Shown here: in pieces, positions 34,135 to 41,676 of the stretch | How the letters are laid out: each line of letters opens with the position of its first letter | Numbering within the stretch: the stretch's first letter is position 1 | Origin: Opitutaceae bacterium | GTDB lineage: Bacteria; Verrucomicrobiota; Verrucomicrobiia; Opitutales; Opitutaceae | Reading direction: 5' to 3' | DNA: 64,000 nt | Assembly (NCBI GenBank): GCA_041395105.1 | Contig: JAWLBB010000003.1 | Coordinates: forward strand, 372,001-436,000 | The notes under the pieces: generated by a model | Told to the model about the DNA's origin: nothing | The model's database searches: none | What the model saw: the letters and a program-made list of their open reading frames with translations, nothing else | Translations under genes and position numbers: made by a program

Positions 34135-34692
34135 ATGAAAAAGTCAAATCCACTCTCAGCCATCAGCCGTCTCGCCATTCTGACTGCCGCCGTCATCGCA
34201 CCGTCCTTCGCGTCCGCTGCCGGATCCGTGACCGACGGGTTTGCTCGCGCGGCGGATCGCGAATATGTCGAGGTCAACCTGGACCGGAATCTCATTGAAC
34301 TGGCCCTCGGCATCGTGGCCTCGAAGGAACCCGCCCTCGCCGCCACTTTCCAGGATATCGACCGGGTCAGCGTCAGGGTGATCGGCCTGGACGAAAGCAA
34401 CCGGAGCGCTTCGCTCGCGCGGGTCGGCGAAATCCGGACCACCCTGGAGTCGGACGGATGGACCTCGATCGTGTCCGTCAACGAAGGCCAGGGGGGCGAC
34501 AATGTATCCATTCTGGCCCGTGTTGTCGACGATGCCATCACCGGTCTCGTCATCACCGTGATTGACGCGGAAGACGAAGTCGTGGTCATCGATATTTCCG
34601 GACGAGTCAAAACCGAGCAGATCGCCGCCCTTATCGACCGCCTGAACATCGAAGGGCTCGGTGACCTCTCCAATCTCCTGGAGGAAGTCTGA
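34135..34692 (+). CDS. Exported DUF4252-like protein
   Basis: 185 residues from the ATG at 34135; a longer frame to 33889 runs through non-coding sequence. A signal peptide (KKSNPLSAISRLAILTAAVI, cleavage near SFASA) leads to a two-repeat alpha/beta protein with RVSVRVIGLDESNRSASLAR, LESDGWTSIVSVNEGQGGDN, VSILARVVDDAITGLVITVI and VVIDISGRVKTEQIAALIDR. The pattern fits DUF4252 proteins, which are often paired with anti-sigma factors, though none is adjacent here. The gene at 34723 probably shares its transcript. Confidence 0.72.
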   Translation: MKKSNPLSAISRLAILTAAVIAPSFASAAGSVTDGFARAADREYVEVNLDRNLIELALGIVASKEPALAATFQDIDRVSVRVIGLDESNRSASLARVGEIRTTLESDGWTSIVSVNEGQGGDNVSILARVVDDAITGLVITVIDAEDEVVVIDISGRVKTEQIAALIDRLNIEGLGDLSNLLEEV

Positions 34693-34722
34693 ACCGGTCA
34701 CCTTGCCCGACCCAAAGCCACC

Positions 34723-35313
34723 ATGTCCTCAAACAAGACATCCCACCGCGGCCGTCGATTCCTTCTTTGGACGCTCGGTACCATCGTCGTCACCTCTTTC
34801 CTCCTGGTCTTTGCCGTCTCCCGGATTTTCCGGGTCGACCGGAACGCCGCCCGGTTACGCGATGACTTTGTTCAATCCGTCAATGCCTCCGTCAGTTGTC
34901 AGGTGCAGTTCAATCTCGGACCGGCCGTCCTCGCTCCGGCGAGACTGATCCTCGGACTAGTCGAGGAAGTGCCACCCGAGGCCCGCCTGGCGATTTCCGC
35001 GGCCCGCCGGGCTTCGGTCGGCGTCTACACGATCGATTGTGCCGGAGGCTCGGTCGATCCGGATGCCCTGTTTGATTCGGCCACCCGAAAGATGGATGCC
35101 CGCGCCTGGAGCCGGATCGTCGCCGTTCGTGACGGCGATGAGTCCGTCATGATTTATCTGCCGCGAGAGTGGTCGGCCGATGATGAGGTCAATCTCTGCA
35201 TCGCGGTCTGCGACGGGCAGGAACTCGTTCTGGTTTCCGCCAGAATCCGGACGGAACCCCTGCTCGCACTCGCTTCGATGCACCTGCCCGCGAATTTCCT
35301 CGGACCGATCTGA
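34723..35313 (+). CDS. Membrane-anchored hypothetical protein
   Basis: 196 residues. A basic N terminus precedes a single hydrophobic anchor (LLWTLGTIVVTSFLLVFAVS); the rest is predicted extracytoplasmic, with GPAVLAPARLILGLVEEVPP, AISAARRASVGVYTIDC and AVRDGDESVMIYLPREWSAD. The last stretch VCDGQELVLVSARIRTEPLL resembles the DUF4252-type repeat of its neighbour, and the genes are 30 bases apart, so they may form a small envelope-associated unit. I do not recognise a named family and give no function. Confidence 0.6.
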   Translation: MSSNKTSHRGRRFLLWTLGTIVVTSFLLVFAVSRIFRVDRNAARLRDDFVQSVNASVSCQVQFNLGPAVLAPARLILGLVEEVPPEARLAISAARRASVGVYTIDCAGGSVDPDALFDSATRKMDARAWSRIVAVRDGDESVMIYLPREWSADDEVNLCIAVCDGQELVLVSARIRTEPLLALASMHLPANFLGPI

Positions 35314-35368
35314 AAACGCGAACGCACCGATCCGGGAAGACGGGTTTCGACCGGTACCCATATCACTC

Positions 35369-36208
35369 TCACAACCGATAGGCTTCGATCGCCGTACCGC
35401 CCAGAACACGGGCCTGTTCATCGGTCGACAGGTTCGTCAACCATCCAAATACCAGGTCTCGCCAACGCTGGTAGCCGCAAGCCACCAGACAGACCGGCCA
35501 ATCGGAACCAAACATCAATCGCTGGGGTCCGAAGGCATCCAGGACGATCTCGAAATACGGCCTCAACTGCTCCCCGGTCCAGGAAAGGAAATCCGCTTCC
35601 GTCACCATGCCTGACAACTTGCAGAAGACATTGGGTCGACGCGCCAGATCACGAACGTGTGTCTGCCAGGGCTCCATCAGCCCGTCCCGGATCCGGGGTT
35701 TGGCGATATGATCGAGGATGAAGACCTGTTCCGGATGCCGATCCACCAGACGGATCGCCGCCGGGAGTTGGTGTTCCACGACCAGGAGATCATAGGCCAA
35801 TGAGATGCGCTTCAACGCCCGAATGCCCCGATTGAAATCGTCACACTCGACCAGGGCGTCATCCGGTTCCGATTGAAGACCGTGCCGGATACCCTTCAGC
35901 TTCCGCATCGTTGCCAGTGATTCCAGATCGGATTCCAACCGGGGTGACCTAAGATCGACCCACCCCACCACTCCCCGGATAAAGTCGTTCCGAGCCGCCA
36001 GATCCATCAACCACCGAGTCTCGACCAGGCTTTGTCGCGCCTGCACGGAGACCACGCCGTCGACACCCGCCGACGCCATCTCCCGCTCCAGGTCTTCCGG
36101 CAGGAAATCACGGCGGATCTTCTTCAGGGAATCGCCGATCCAGCCATACTCCTCCGGATCGTATCGCCAGAAGTGGTGGTGGGCATCGATCGTCACTGAT
36201 TCGGGCAT
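35369..36208 (-). CDS. Amidohydrolase-family lactonase (L-fuconolactonase-like)
   Basis: 279 residues from the ATG at 36208. It opens with the metal-binding TIDAHHHFWRYDPEEYGWIG, has VQARQSLVETRWLMDLA, VVGWVDLRSP, KGIRHGLQSEPDD, FILDHIAKP, VFCKLSGMVTEADF and LMFGSDWPVCLV with the late metal Asp. This is the pattern of PF04909 amidohydrolases that act as L-rhamnono- or L-fucono-lactonases, hydrolysing sugar-acid lactones. It fits the surrounding sugar-acid degradation genes. The kinase-fold gene at 36407 is divergent from it with a ~200-base gap. Confidence 0.82.
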   Translation of the reverse strand: MPESVTIDAHHHFWRYDPEEYGWIGDSLKKIRRDFLPEDLEREMASAGVDGVVSVQARQSLVETRWLMDLAARNDFIRGVVGWVDLRSPRLESDLESLATMRKLKGIRHGLQSEPDDALVECDDFNRGIRALKRISLAYDLLVVEHQLPAAIRLVDRHPEQVFILDHIAKPRIRDGLMEPWQTHVRDLARRPNVFCKLSGMVTEADFLSWTGEQLRPYFEIVLDAFGPQRLMFGSDWPVCLVACGYQRWRDLVFGWLTNLSTDEQARVLGGTAIEAYRL

Positions 36209-36406
36209 GGCGGCATCCCAGGATGTCAGGGAATAGGGAATTCCATGGTGAAGATCCAGCGGGGTGTCCATCCTTCAGTTCCCGGACAAGGCAAGACGAG
36301 GCTTCGGGCAGGGTGGTCGCCCTCATCGGTTTCCCAATCGACCGGGAATTCAGGTCGACACTTTCGCGGACAATTCCCAGGGTGGATCGCTGGCATCAGC
36401 AAATCC

Positions 36407-37513
36407 ATGACCCCCGAATCCATCGCAGCCGAATTTGAAGTTCCCGGGCAGGTTGTCACCGTCCTCAGCATCGACAGCGGCAACGTCAACGACACCTACC
36501 GGGTGATTAAACGGACCACGTTCTCCGAGGTTCAGTTCGTCCTCCAGCGGATCAACCAGGCGGTTTTTCCGCGACCGGACCTGGTCATGGCGAACATGAA
36601 GGCAATCACGGATTTCGGTCACCGGCGCCTGGAGGAGCAACTGGCCACCTCCAACCGGATCTGGCAACTGCCCAAGGTCATCCCGACGGTGACGGGCAAG
36701 GACTTTTTCATCGACGAGAACGGCAGCTACTGGCGGGCGCTCTCCATGATCGCCTCGGCCTCATCTCACGAACAGGTGCTCAATGTCGAGCATGCCTATG
36801 AAGCCGGCTATGTGCTGGGCCATTTCCAGCGGATCATCGCCGATTTTCCCGCCGACCACCTGGCCGACACCCTTCCCGGCTTCCACATCACCCCCGGCTA
36901 CCTGAAAACCCACGACAGAGTTATTGAGACCGAGAAGGCTCGGCAGAAGCTGAAGGCGTCCTCCGAAGCCCGCCGGATCGAAGAATTCATCCAGGAAAGG
37001 CGAGGCTTCGCCTCCGTGCTCGAAGACGCCCGCGAGCGGGGCGAGTTGCAGCTGCGGCCCATCCATGGCGACCCCAAGATCACCAATATCATGATGGACG
37101 AAATCACCGGCAAAGGAACCGCCATTGTCGATCTGGACACGGTGAAGCCCGGCTTGATCCACTATGATTTTGGCGACTGTGTCCGCTCCGTCTGCAATCC
37201 GGCGGGCGAGGAAGCGAGCGACCTGAAGGACGTCGTGGTCGATCTCGACTATTTCGAGGCACTGGTGCGCGGCTACCTCAAGCAGGCCCGCAACTTCCTG
37301 ACCGACTGGGACCGCAAGTACCTCTACGATTCGGTCCGCCTGATCACCTTCGAACTCGGCCTGCGCTTCTTCACCGACTACCTCGCGGGTGACGTGTATT
37401 TCAAGACGAATTACGCCGCGCAGAACCTGAACCGCGGCCGGGTCCAGATGAAGCTTTGCGAGAGCATCGAGACCCGCGAGTCCATGCTCCGGCGGGTGCT
37501 GGAGAGCGTCTGA
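36407..37513 (+). CDS. APH-fold kinase (N-acetylhexosamine kinase-like)
   Basis: 368 residues from the ATG at 36407. The segment GNVNDTYRV and QFVLQRINQAVFPRPDLVM match the N-terminal part of N-acetylhexosamine 1-kinases (NahK). The catalytic loop is RPIHGDPKITNIMMD and the metal-binding Asp follows in AIVDLDTVKPGLIHYDFGDC. NahK-like enzymes phosphorylate GlcNAc/GalNAc at C1 for salvage of N-acetylhexosamines, but related proteins have other substrates. The catalytic loop is canonical enough (HGDPKxxN). It is followed by a spacer holding a palindrome repeat. Confidence 0.8.
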   Translation: MTPESIAAEFEVPGQVVTVLSIDSGNVNDTYRVIKRTTFSEVQFVLQRINQAVFPRPDLVMANMKAITDFGHRRLEEQLATSNRIWQLPKVIPTVTGKDFFIDENGSYWRALSMIASASSHEQVLNVEHAYEAGYVLGHFQRIIADFPADHLADTLPGFHITPGYLKTHDRVIETEKARQKLKASSEARRIEEFIQERRGFASVLEDARERGELQLRPIHGDPKITNIMMDEITGKGTAIVDLDTVKPGLIHYDFGDCVRSVCNPAGEEASDLKDVVVDLDYFEALVRGYLKQARNFLTDWDRKYLYDSVRLITFELGLRFFTDYLAGDVYFKTNYAAQNLNRGRVQMKLCESIETRESMLRRVLESV

Positions 37514-37572
37514 CCCGAATGGTACTGAGTGAGGGGGTATCTTCAACTCAGAACAGGTAATTGTTCTTCTGG

Positions 37573-37638
37573 TGTAGTCGCCCCAGTCTCTTGGGGCGTA
37601 TCGCCGTGGGTTCGCGGCAAGAGACTGCCGCGGCTACA
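37573..37638. repeat. Imperfect inverted repeat (REP-like family C)
   Basis: TGTAGTCGCCCCAGTCTCTTG near 37573 pairs imperfectly with GCAAGAGACTGCCGCGGCTACA ending at 37638. Internal hairpin CCCCAGTCTCTTGGGG also forms. It differs from families A and B, and stands in the gap after the kinase gene. Confidence 0.55.
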
Positions 37639-37691
37639 TTTCTTGATCCGTCCCGCACCCCCACTAACTTGGTGCCATTCGCTTCTGACCC

Positions 37692-38267
37692 CTATTTGCG
37701 TTTGATCAGATTGAACCAACTCGACGGCGGCAGGGGACTCCGGGAGCCGAAGTTGCGCACCCGGGTCGGGGTCTCGCAGACATAGAAGACATCCGGGTCG
37801 ATTCGCTGAACAAGCTCGAGGGCTTCTGGCATCCGCCGCCGCTCGCAGATGATATGCAGTTCGCTGACCGGCCCACGGGCCCCTTCTCCCTCGTAGCGTG
37901 TCACCCGGAAGCCGTTTTCCCGCAACGAAGCAGCGATTTCGAGAGCAAGCCGGGCGGTGAATATCCGTAGGATGGCGTGACCCAAGGCAAGCTTCTTCTC
38001 GAGCATGATGCCGACCACGTTCCCGGTGGAGAATCCGAACGCGTAAAAGACCAGCAGCCAGGGTCGATCAAGAACCGTGTTCAGAACCGCGGCGATCACG
38101 ACCAGCCAGATGGTGACCTCGAAGAGACCCAGAACGAAAACCAGGGCGACCCGGCCCTGAACCGTCGCGATCGTGCGGACCGTTCCGATGGAAACGTCCA
38201 GGACCCGGGCAAAAAAGACAACCACGGCAAGCAGGCCGATCGGCAGACTGTTCAGGTCGAGTTCCAT
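37692..38267 (-). CDS. UPF0316 membrane protein (DUF5698/DUF2179)
   Basis: 191 residues. Three N-terminal membrane segments are visible (IGLLAVVVFFARVLDVSIGT, VALVFVLGLFEVTIWLVVIA and WLLVFYAFGFSTGNVVGIML), with the conserved RVLDVSIGTVRTIA and GFSTGNVVGIMLEKKLALG. A cytoplasmic DUF2179 domain follows, with RENGFRVTRYEGEGARGPV and ELHIICERRRMPEALELV. DUF2179 proteins are of unknown role. Its ATG at 38267 faces a ~600-base region with no gene. Confidence 0.82.
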   Translation of the reverse strand: MELDLNSLPIGLLAVVVFFARVLDVSIGTVRTIATVQGRVALVFVLGLFEVTIWLVVIAAVLNTVLDRPWLLVFYAFGFSTGNVVGIMLEKKLALGHAILRIFTARLALEIAASLRENGFRVTRYEGEGARGPVSELHIICERRRMPEALELVQRIDPDVFYVCETPTRVRNFGSRSPLPPSSWFNLIKRK

Positions 38268-38864
38268 TCAGAGCGAGGATGCAGGCTTCTCTACCGGGAG
38301 CAAGTGCCTCCCTCGGCAATCGGTTTCGGGAAAACCCACCGCGTCGTCCGGTCAGGATGCATGAACCCCACGCGGGTCTGAATCCGTCGTCCAGCCTGAC
38401 TCAAACCAAAGGTAGGATACTGGAATGGCACCTGGTTGGCAGAGGTTGAGGGAAACGTCCCGGGCCTCGGTCGTGCTTCCCGACACCATCGAGATGGGCC
38501 GGGACGGGTCGATGGCGCGCCCGGCGGTCACGCCCCACCGCCAGATCGGTCCCATCAGGTTGGGTGTCACCGCCGGGCGCACCGTTCCGACAGTCAATGG
38601 CGGACTCGACAATCAGCCCCTCAACCAGGTGCCGTTCCAGCAGGCTGCGTTCTGTTTGGTGAATCAAAAGAATACGTAGTTTGCTACGGCTTGTTTTCCT
38701 GTCCAAAACCCTACGGTCCATGCTACGTTTTGTTTGGTGCCGCCACCGTGCTCCACCATGAGCCTGCCGAATGGCTCCGCCGCGGTTCGTCCGGACCGCG
38801 ACGCTTCCGATGACAGGCCCGTGCGCCGGGAAAGGGAGCGGCCGTCAAGACAGGGGCGGTGCGC
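38268..38864. other. Gene-free 600-base region
   Basis: Several short frames are open on both strands but none has a recognisable family or a consistent ribosome site. From about 38660 there is a local change to AT-rich sequence with two partial direct repeats of GCTACG followed by TTGTTT. It may contain decayed sequence. I see no tRNA, CRISPR or insertion-sequence end here. Confidence 0.4.
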
Positions 38865-39227
38865 TCAGCGCCGGAAGCCGCCGAGTTCCCCGAGGTGGAC
38901 GGCTCCATGGCCCGCCAGGGCGCTCCGGACCTCCTCACTCGGATTTCCGTAGACAGCCAGGCCGGTCGGCTCCAGACAATCGAGAAATCGTTCCGCATAC
39001 TTCTCGCCGAAAGTCGCGATATGGACCATGGCGGCGGCCGAATCCGCATAGCTCTCGATGATATGACAGGAGGTTCCGTCCGGGCTGATGTACCACTCGT
39101 AGATGAGTGTGCCGGGTTCGTTGGACGCGGTGGCTTTGGACATCTCGGCGCAGAGGGCGCGCAGGGTCTCCTGTTTGCCGGGCTTCACATTCAACTTCAG
39201 GTGCCAGGTGATTCGATTCGAGGCCAT
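38865..39227 (-). CDS. Antibiotic-biosynthesis-monooxygenase (ABM) domain protein
   Basis: 120 residues from the ATG at 39227; a longer frame to 39629 reads through intergenic sequence. The ABM ferredoxin-like fold is recognised by ITWHLKLNVKPGKQETLRAL, SNEPGTLIYEWYISPDG, IIESYADSAAAMVHIATFGE and a C-terminal VYGNPSEEVRSALAGHG. These small proteins are often quinol monooxygenase-like, or have no known substrate. It is divergent from the APH-type gene at 39427. There is no operon partner. Confidence 0.8.
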   Translation of the reverse strand: MASNRITWHLKLNVKPGKQETLRALCAEMSKATASNEPGTLIYEWYISPDGTSCHIIESYADSAAAMVHIATFGEKYAERFLDCLEPTGLAVYGNPSEEVRSALAGHGAVHLGELGGFRR

Positions 39228-39426
39228 GGTGAGGTTCGACAGGGGTTTATCTTTCCGAGTTGCAGGGCTGGAACTGTCCGATTTTTGTGAATGCTGGACC
39301 GCTGCGTGGCGAGGAAAATCCTGAAGGAGATACCCGGGGTGCCGGGCAGCGGGCTGGACGACGGACGGCTCGGATGACGGTTCCTCCGTTGACGATTTGA
39401 CCGCCGGGGAGCAGTCTCCGCAAATC

Positions 39427-40362
39427 ATGAAAGACCTGAAGAACCGGATAGAGACCTGGCTCGCCTCGATCGAGCCGGGAAGTCGGTTGCTTCGGGTCTG
39501 GTCACTTGGCGGGGGCACATCTTCCGGAATGACCGCGTTCCGCTTTTCGAGCCGTGGTGAAACCCGGACCCTTGTCCTCCGCCAGCCCAACGACTGGACA
39601 TTGGAAAACCGTCCCGGGACCGTGCGCAACGAGTTCCGACGACTCCGGGCGCTCCACCAGGGCCATATCGCCGTCCCGCATGCCGTCTTTTGCGACGAAT
39701 CGGGAGCCGTTTTCGGTCGACCCGGACTGGTGATAGACTACATCAAAGGCCGCCCCGAATTCGAGCCCGGAGACATGGCTCAATATCTTCGGCAATACAC
39801 CCGGCAACTGGCGGACATCCACCACTTCGACCTGACGAACAAAGAGCTGGTCTTGTTGGAGGCACCGGCAATCGACATTGATCCGCGCGCGGACGACCGA
39901 ATCGCCGCGGCCGAGAAAATCTACCGGGTGGATTGCATCTACGCCGCCTTGACCGACCATGCCGGTCGGACTTCCGGCAATGATGAGATGCTCCTGCACG
40001 GCGATTACTGGCCCGGCAACACCCTCTGGCGGGACGGATCGCTGGTGGCGGTAATCGACTGGGAGGAAGCGACCAGAGGGGATCCGCTTCACGACCTTTC
40101 GATTGCGAGGCTCGACCTGTGGTTTGCCTTCGGTCGGGGCGCCGCCCAGGCCTTCACGGAGTATTATCAGGCCCTCAACCCCATTGACATGACCCTTCTG
40201 CCACTCTGGGACCTGCGCGCGGCACTCCGACCGGTGGGTAATCTCGAAGTCTGGGCAACCTGCTACGGGCCGATGGGGCGCCCCGACATCACGCTTGATC
40301 GGATGAAGGCGGCGCACATCGAATTCGTCGACCAGGCCTTTGAGGCCCTGCGGGCGCTTTGA
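39427..40362 (+). CDS. Aminoglycoside-phosphotransferase-fold kinase
   Basis: 311 residues from the ATG at 39427 (a TTG at 39397 is possible). N-terminal lobe: RVWSLGGGTSSGMTAFRFSS with RTLVLRQPND (ATP Lys replaced in part by Arg); LVIDYIKGRPEF is the hinge. The catalytic loop is LLHGDYWPGNTLW and the metal Asp is in VAVIDWEEATRGDPLHDLS. The motifs are those of APH/choline-kinase-fold enzymes, whose small-molecule substrates vary; aminoglycoside resistance cannot be assumed. The stop is 5 bases before the first inverted-repeat element. Confidence 0.85.
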   Translation: MKDLKNRIETWLASIEPGSRLLRVWSLGGGTSSGMTAFRFSSRGETRTLVLRQPNDWTLENRPGTVRNEFRRLRALHQGHIAVPHAVFCDESGAVFGRPGLVIDYIKGRPEFEPGDMAQYLRQYTRQLADIHHFDLTNKELVLLEAPAIDIDPRADDRIAAAEKIYRVDCIYAALTDHAGRTSGNDEMLLHGDYWPGNTLWRDGSLVAVIDWEEATRGDPLHDLSIARLDLWFAFGRGAAQAFTEYYQALNPIDMTLLPLWDLRAALRPVGNLEVWATCYGPMGRPDITLDRMKAAHIEFVDQAFEALRAL

Positions 40363-40367
40363 CGGAC

Positions 40368-40639
40368 TAGGGCGAATCGACATTCAAATTGCGCTGCTGG
40401 TGAGAAGAGAAGCGGAAGCAGCGCAAGGCGGTGGCACGGAAGGCGTGCTGGAAGCACGTGTCCGTGCCACCAACGCCGCGACCTTCCGCTTCGCTCATCC
40501 TTCGGACGGGTCTGCGGAAGCGCTCAGCCGCGTTCCTTTTGCGACAGAAGCCCTTCAAGGGATTCTCGCCGCAAAAGCGCCTTGCTGAGGCCCTCCCGCA
40601 GTTCCCGCCAGCGCACAATTTGAATGTCGATTCGCCCTA
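40368..40639. mobile_element. MITE-like element, copy 1
   Basis: A 272-bp unit bounded by perfect 24-bp terminal inverted repeats at 40368-40391 and 40616-40639 (ends begin TAGGGCGAATCGACATTC). Inside, arms 40430-40440 and 40461-40471 form an 11-bp stem around a smaller hairpin, and CCCTT/AAGGG pairs further in. No transposase frame is present. An almost identical copy in opposite orientation lies at 46188-46461; only a 2-bp indel and a base change were noticed between them. Confidence 0.85.
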
Positions 40640-40659
40640 GTGGTCGCGACTGCCTGCCA

Positions 40660-40890
40660 TCAGTTTCGATTGCGGCGGATCATCTGCAGAAAGAGCGACT
40701 CCACCCTGGATCGCGCCCAGGGTGTTTTCCGCAGGAACTTGAGACTGGATTGAACGCTTGGGTTATCGTTGAAGCAATTGATTCGGATACGTGCGCCCAA
40801 TTCCTCCCATCCATAATGATCCACCAGGTCATTCAGAATCGCCTCCAGGGTCATCCCGTGGAGGGGATCGTTGCTTTTCGGGTTTGTCAT
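40660..40890 (-). CDS. DUF2132 (VF530-like) small protein
   Basis: 76 residues from the ATG at 40890; upstream residues in the frame are not conserved. It has NDPLHGMTLEAILNDLVDHY followed by GWEELGARIRINCFNDNPSV and SSLKFLRKTPWARSRVESLF, the whole length of the DUF2132/VF530 family. The fold is known to be small and helical with possible DNA contacts; the role is unproven. It lies between MITE-like copy 1 and the CoA-binding-domain gene on the same strand. Confidence 0.85.
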   Translation of the reverse strand: MTNPKSNDPLHGMTLEAILNDLVDHYGWEELGARIRINCFNDNPSVQSSLKFLRKTPWARSRVESLFLQMIRRNRN

Positions 40891-40981
40891 CAGGCGTCTG
40901 TTCCCAACATTCCTGCCGCCTGCTCCATCCACGGTTTGGTCAGCGGAAGAATGGCCTGGGCCGCGGGTCGATTGGGCCTGG

Positions 40982-41338
40982 TCAGTATTGACCCGTGCTG
41001 AGAAGGACCAGGGTGCAGGCCTCGATCACGGCAATCCCCTTCGATTCAAGCAGCTGCTGAAACTCGGGATTCTCCGTGCCGGGGTTGAAGATGACCCGCC
41101 TGGGTTTGAGGCGGATTACGTAATCCGAGATATCCGCCTGGAAACGCGGCCCGATGTAGAGGGTCACCGTATCGACATCCGGAACCGCGGGTTGGCCCGT
41201 CACGACGGGGATGGTTCCGATGGTCCCGGCGGCGCGGCCCACCGCAACGACTTCATGATGATGGTCCGCCAACATTCGCACCGCTTTGTTCGCGTAACGC
41301 TCCTCGTTGTCACTCGCCCCCAATACCAGAGTCTTCAT
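40982..41338 (-). CDS. CoA-binding (Rossmann) domain protein
   Basis: 118 residues from the ATG at 41338, a stand-alone CoA-binding domain. TLVLGASDNEERYANKAVRM matches the loop after beta-1 in this family, followed by HHEVVAVGRAAGTIGTIPVV, VDTVTLYIGP, VIFNPGTENPEFQQLLESKG and a short tail AVIEACTLVLLSTGQY that has the Cys typical of the family. YccU/YneT-like members bind CoA, sometimes through a Cys-linked disulphide. Divergent from the ketoacid oxidoreductase operon with a ~340-base gap. Confidence 0.85.
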   Translation of the reverse strand: MKTLVLGASDNEERYANKAVRMLADHHHEVVAVGRAAGTIGTIPVVTGQPAVPDVDTVTLYIGPRFQADISDYVIRLKPRRVIFNPGTENPEFQQLLESKGIAVIEACTLVLLSTGQY

Positions 41339-41676
41339 CGTTTGGATAATTGCCCGGAGTCTGGTCCGGGAACGAGCCGGTTCCAATCACAAAACCGCCG
41401 TCATCCGGCAGACCTGCATTCCGCCGGTAGTCCGGTCGACGCCACGGCGCCAACCGAACGGCATAGGAGGAATTCGTAGATTTGACGGATTCCTGCTTGG
41501 TTTCTGGTTCCGGCTCAAATACAACGACTCAGGATTAGAATGTATTGTGGCATGCAGGAGTGTTTCTTGTGGAAACCCAGCTGGCACTCGAGCTGGAATC
41601 CGGGCGTCGCAACGCCAGCCCAATCCTGCGGCCCGCATGCCATAAGCGGCGCTGCAAACCCCAAGCATATATTCTT
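41339..41676. other. Divergent intergenic region before the 2-oxoacid oxidoreductase operon
   Basis: About 340 bases that must contain the promoters of both directions. An open frame continuing upstream from the alpha subunit to 41545 looks non-coding. The region near 41480-41560 is locally AT-rich but I found no convincing -35/-10 pair or operator dyad. Confidence 0.35.

Noticed and set aside
38352..38612. Minus-strand frame of 86 codons in the 600-base gap
   Set aside because: No family resemblance, no ribosome site, and similar-length frames are open in other phases of the same region.
41545..41676. N-terminal extension of the oxidoreductase gamma-alpha subunit
   Set aside because: The 44 extra residues do not resemble the family, and the ATG at 41677 directly precedes a normal gamma-domain start.
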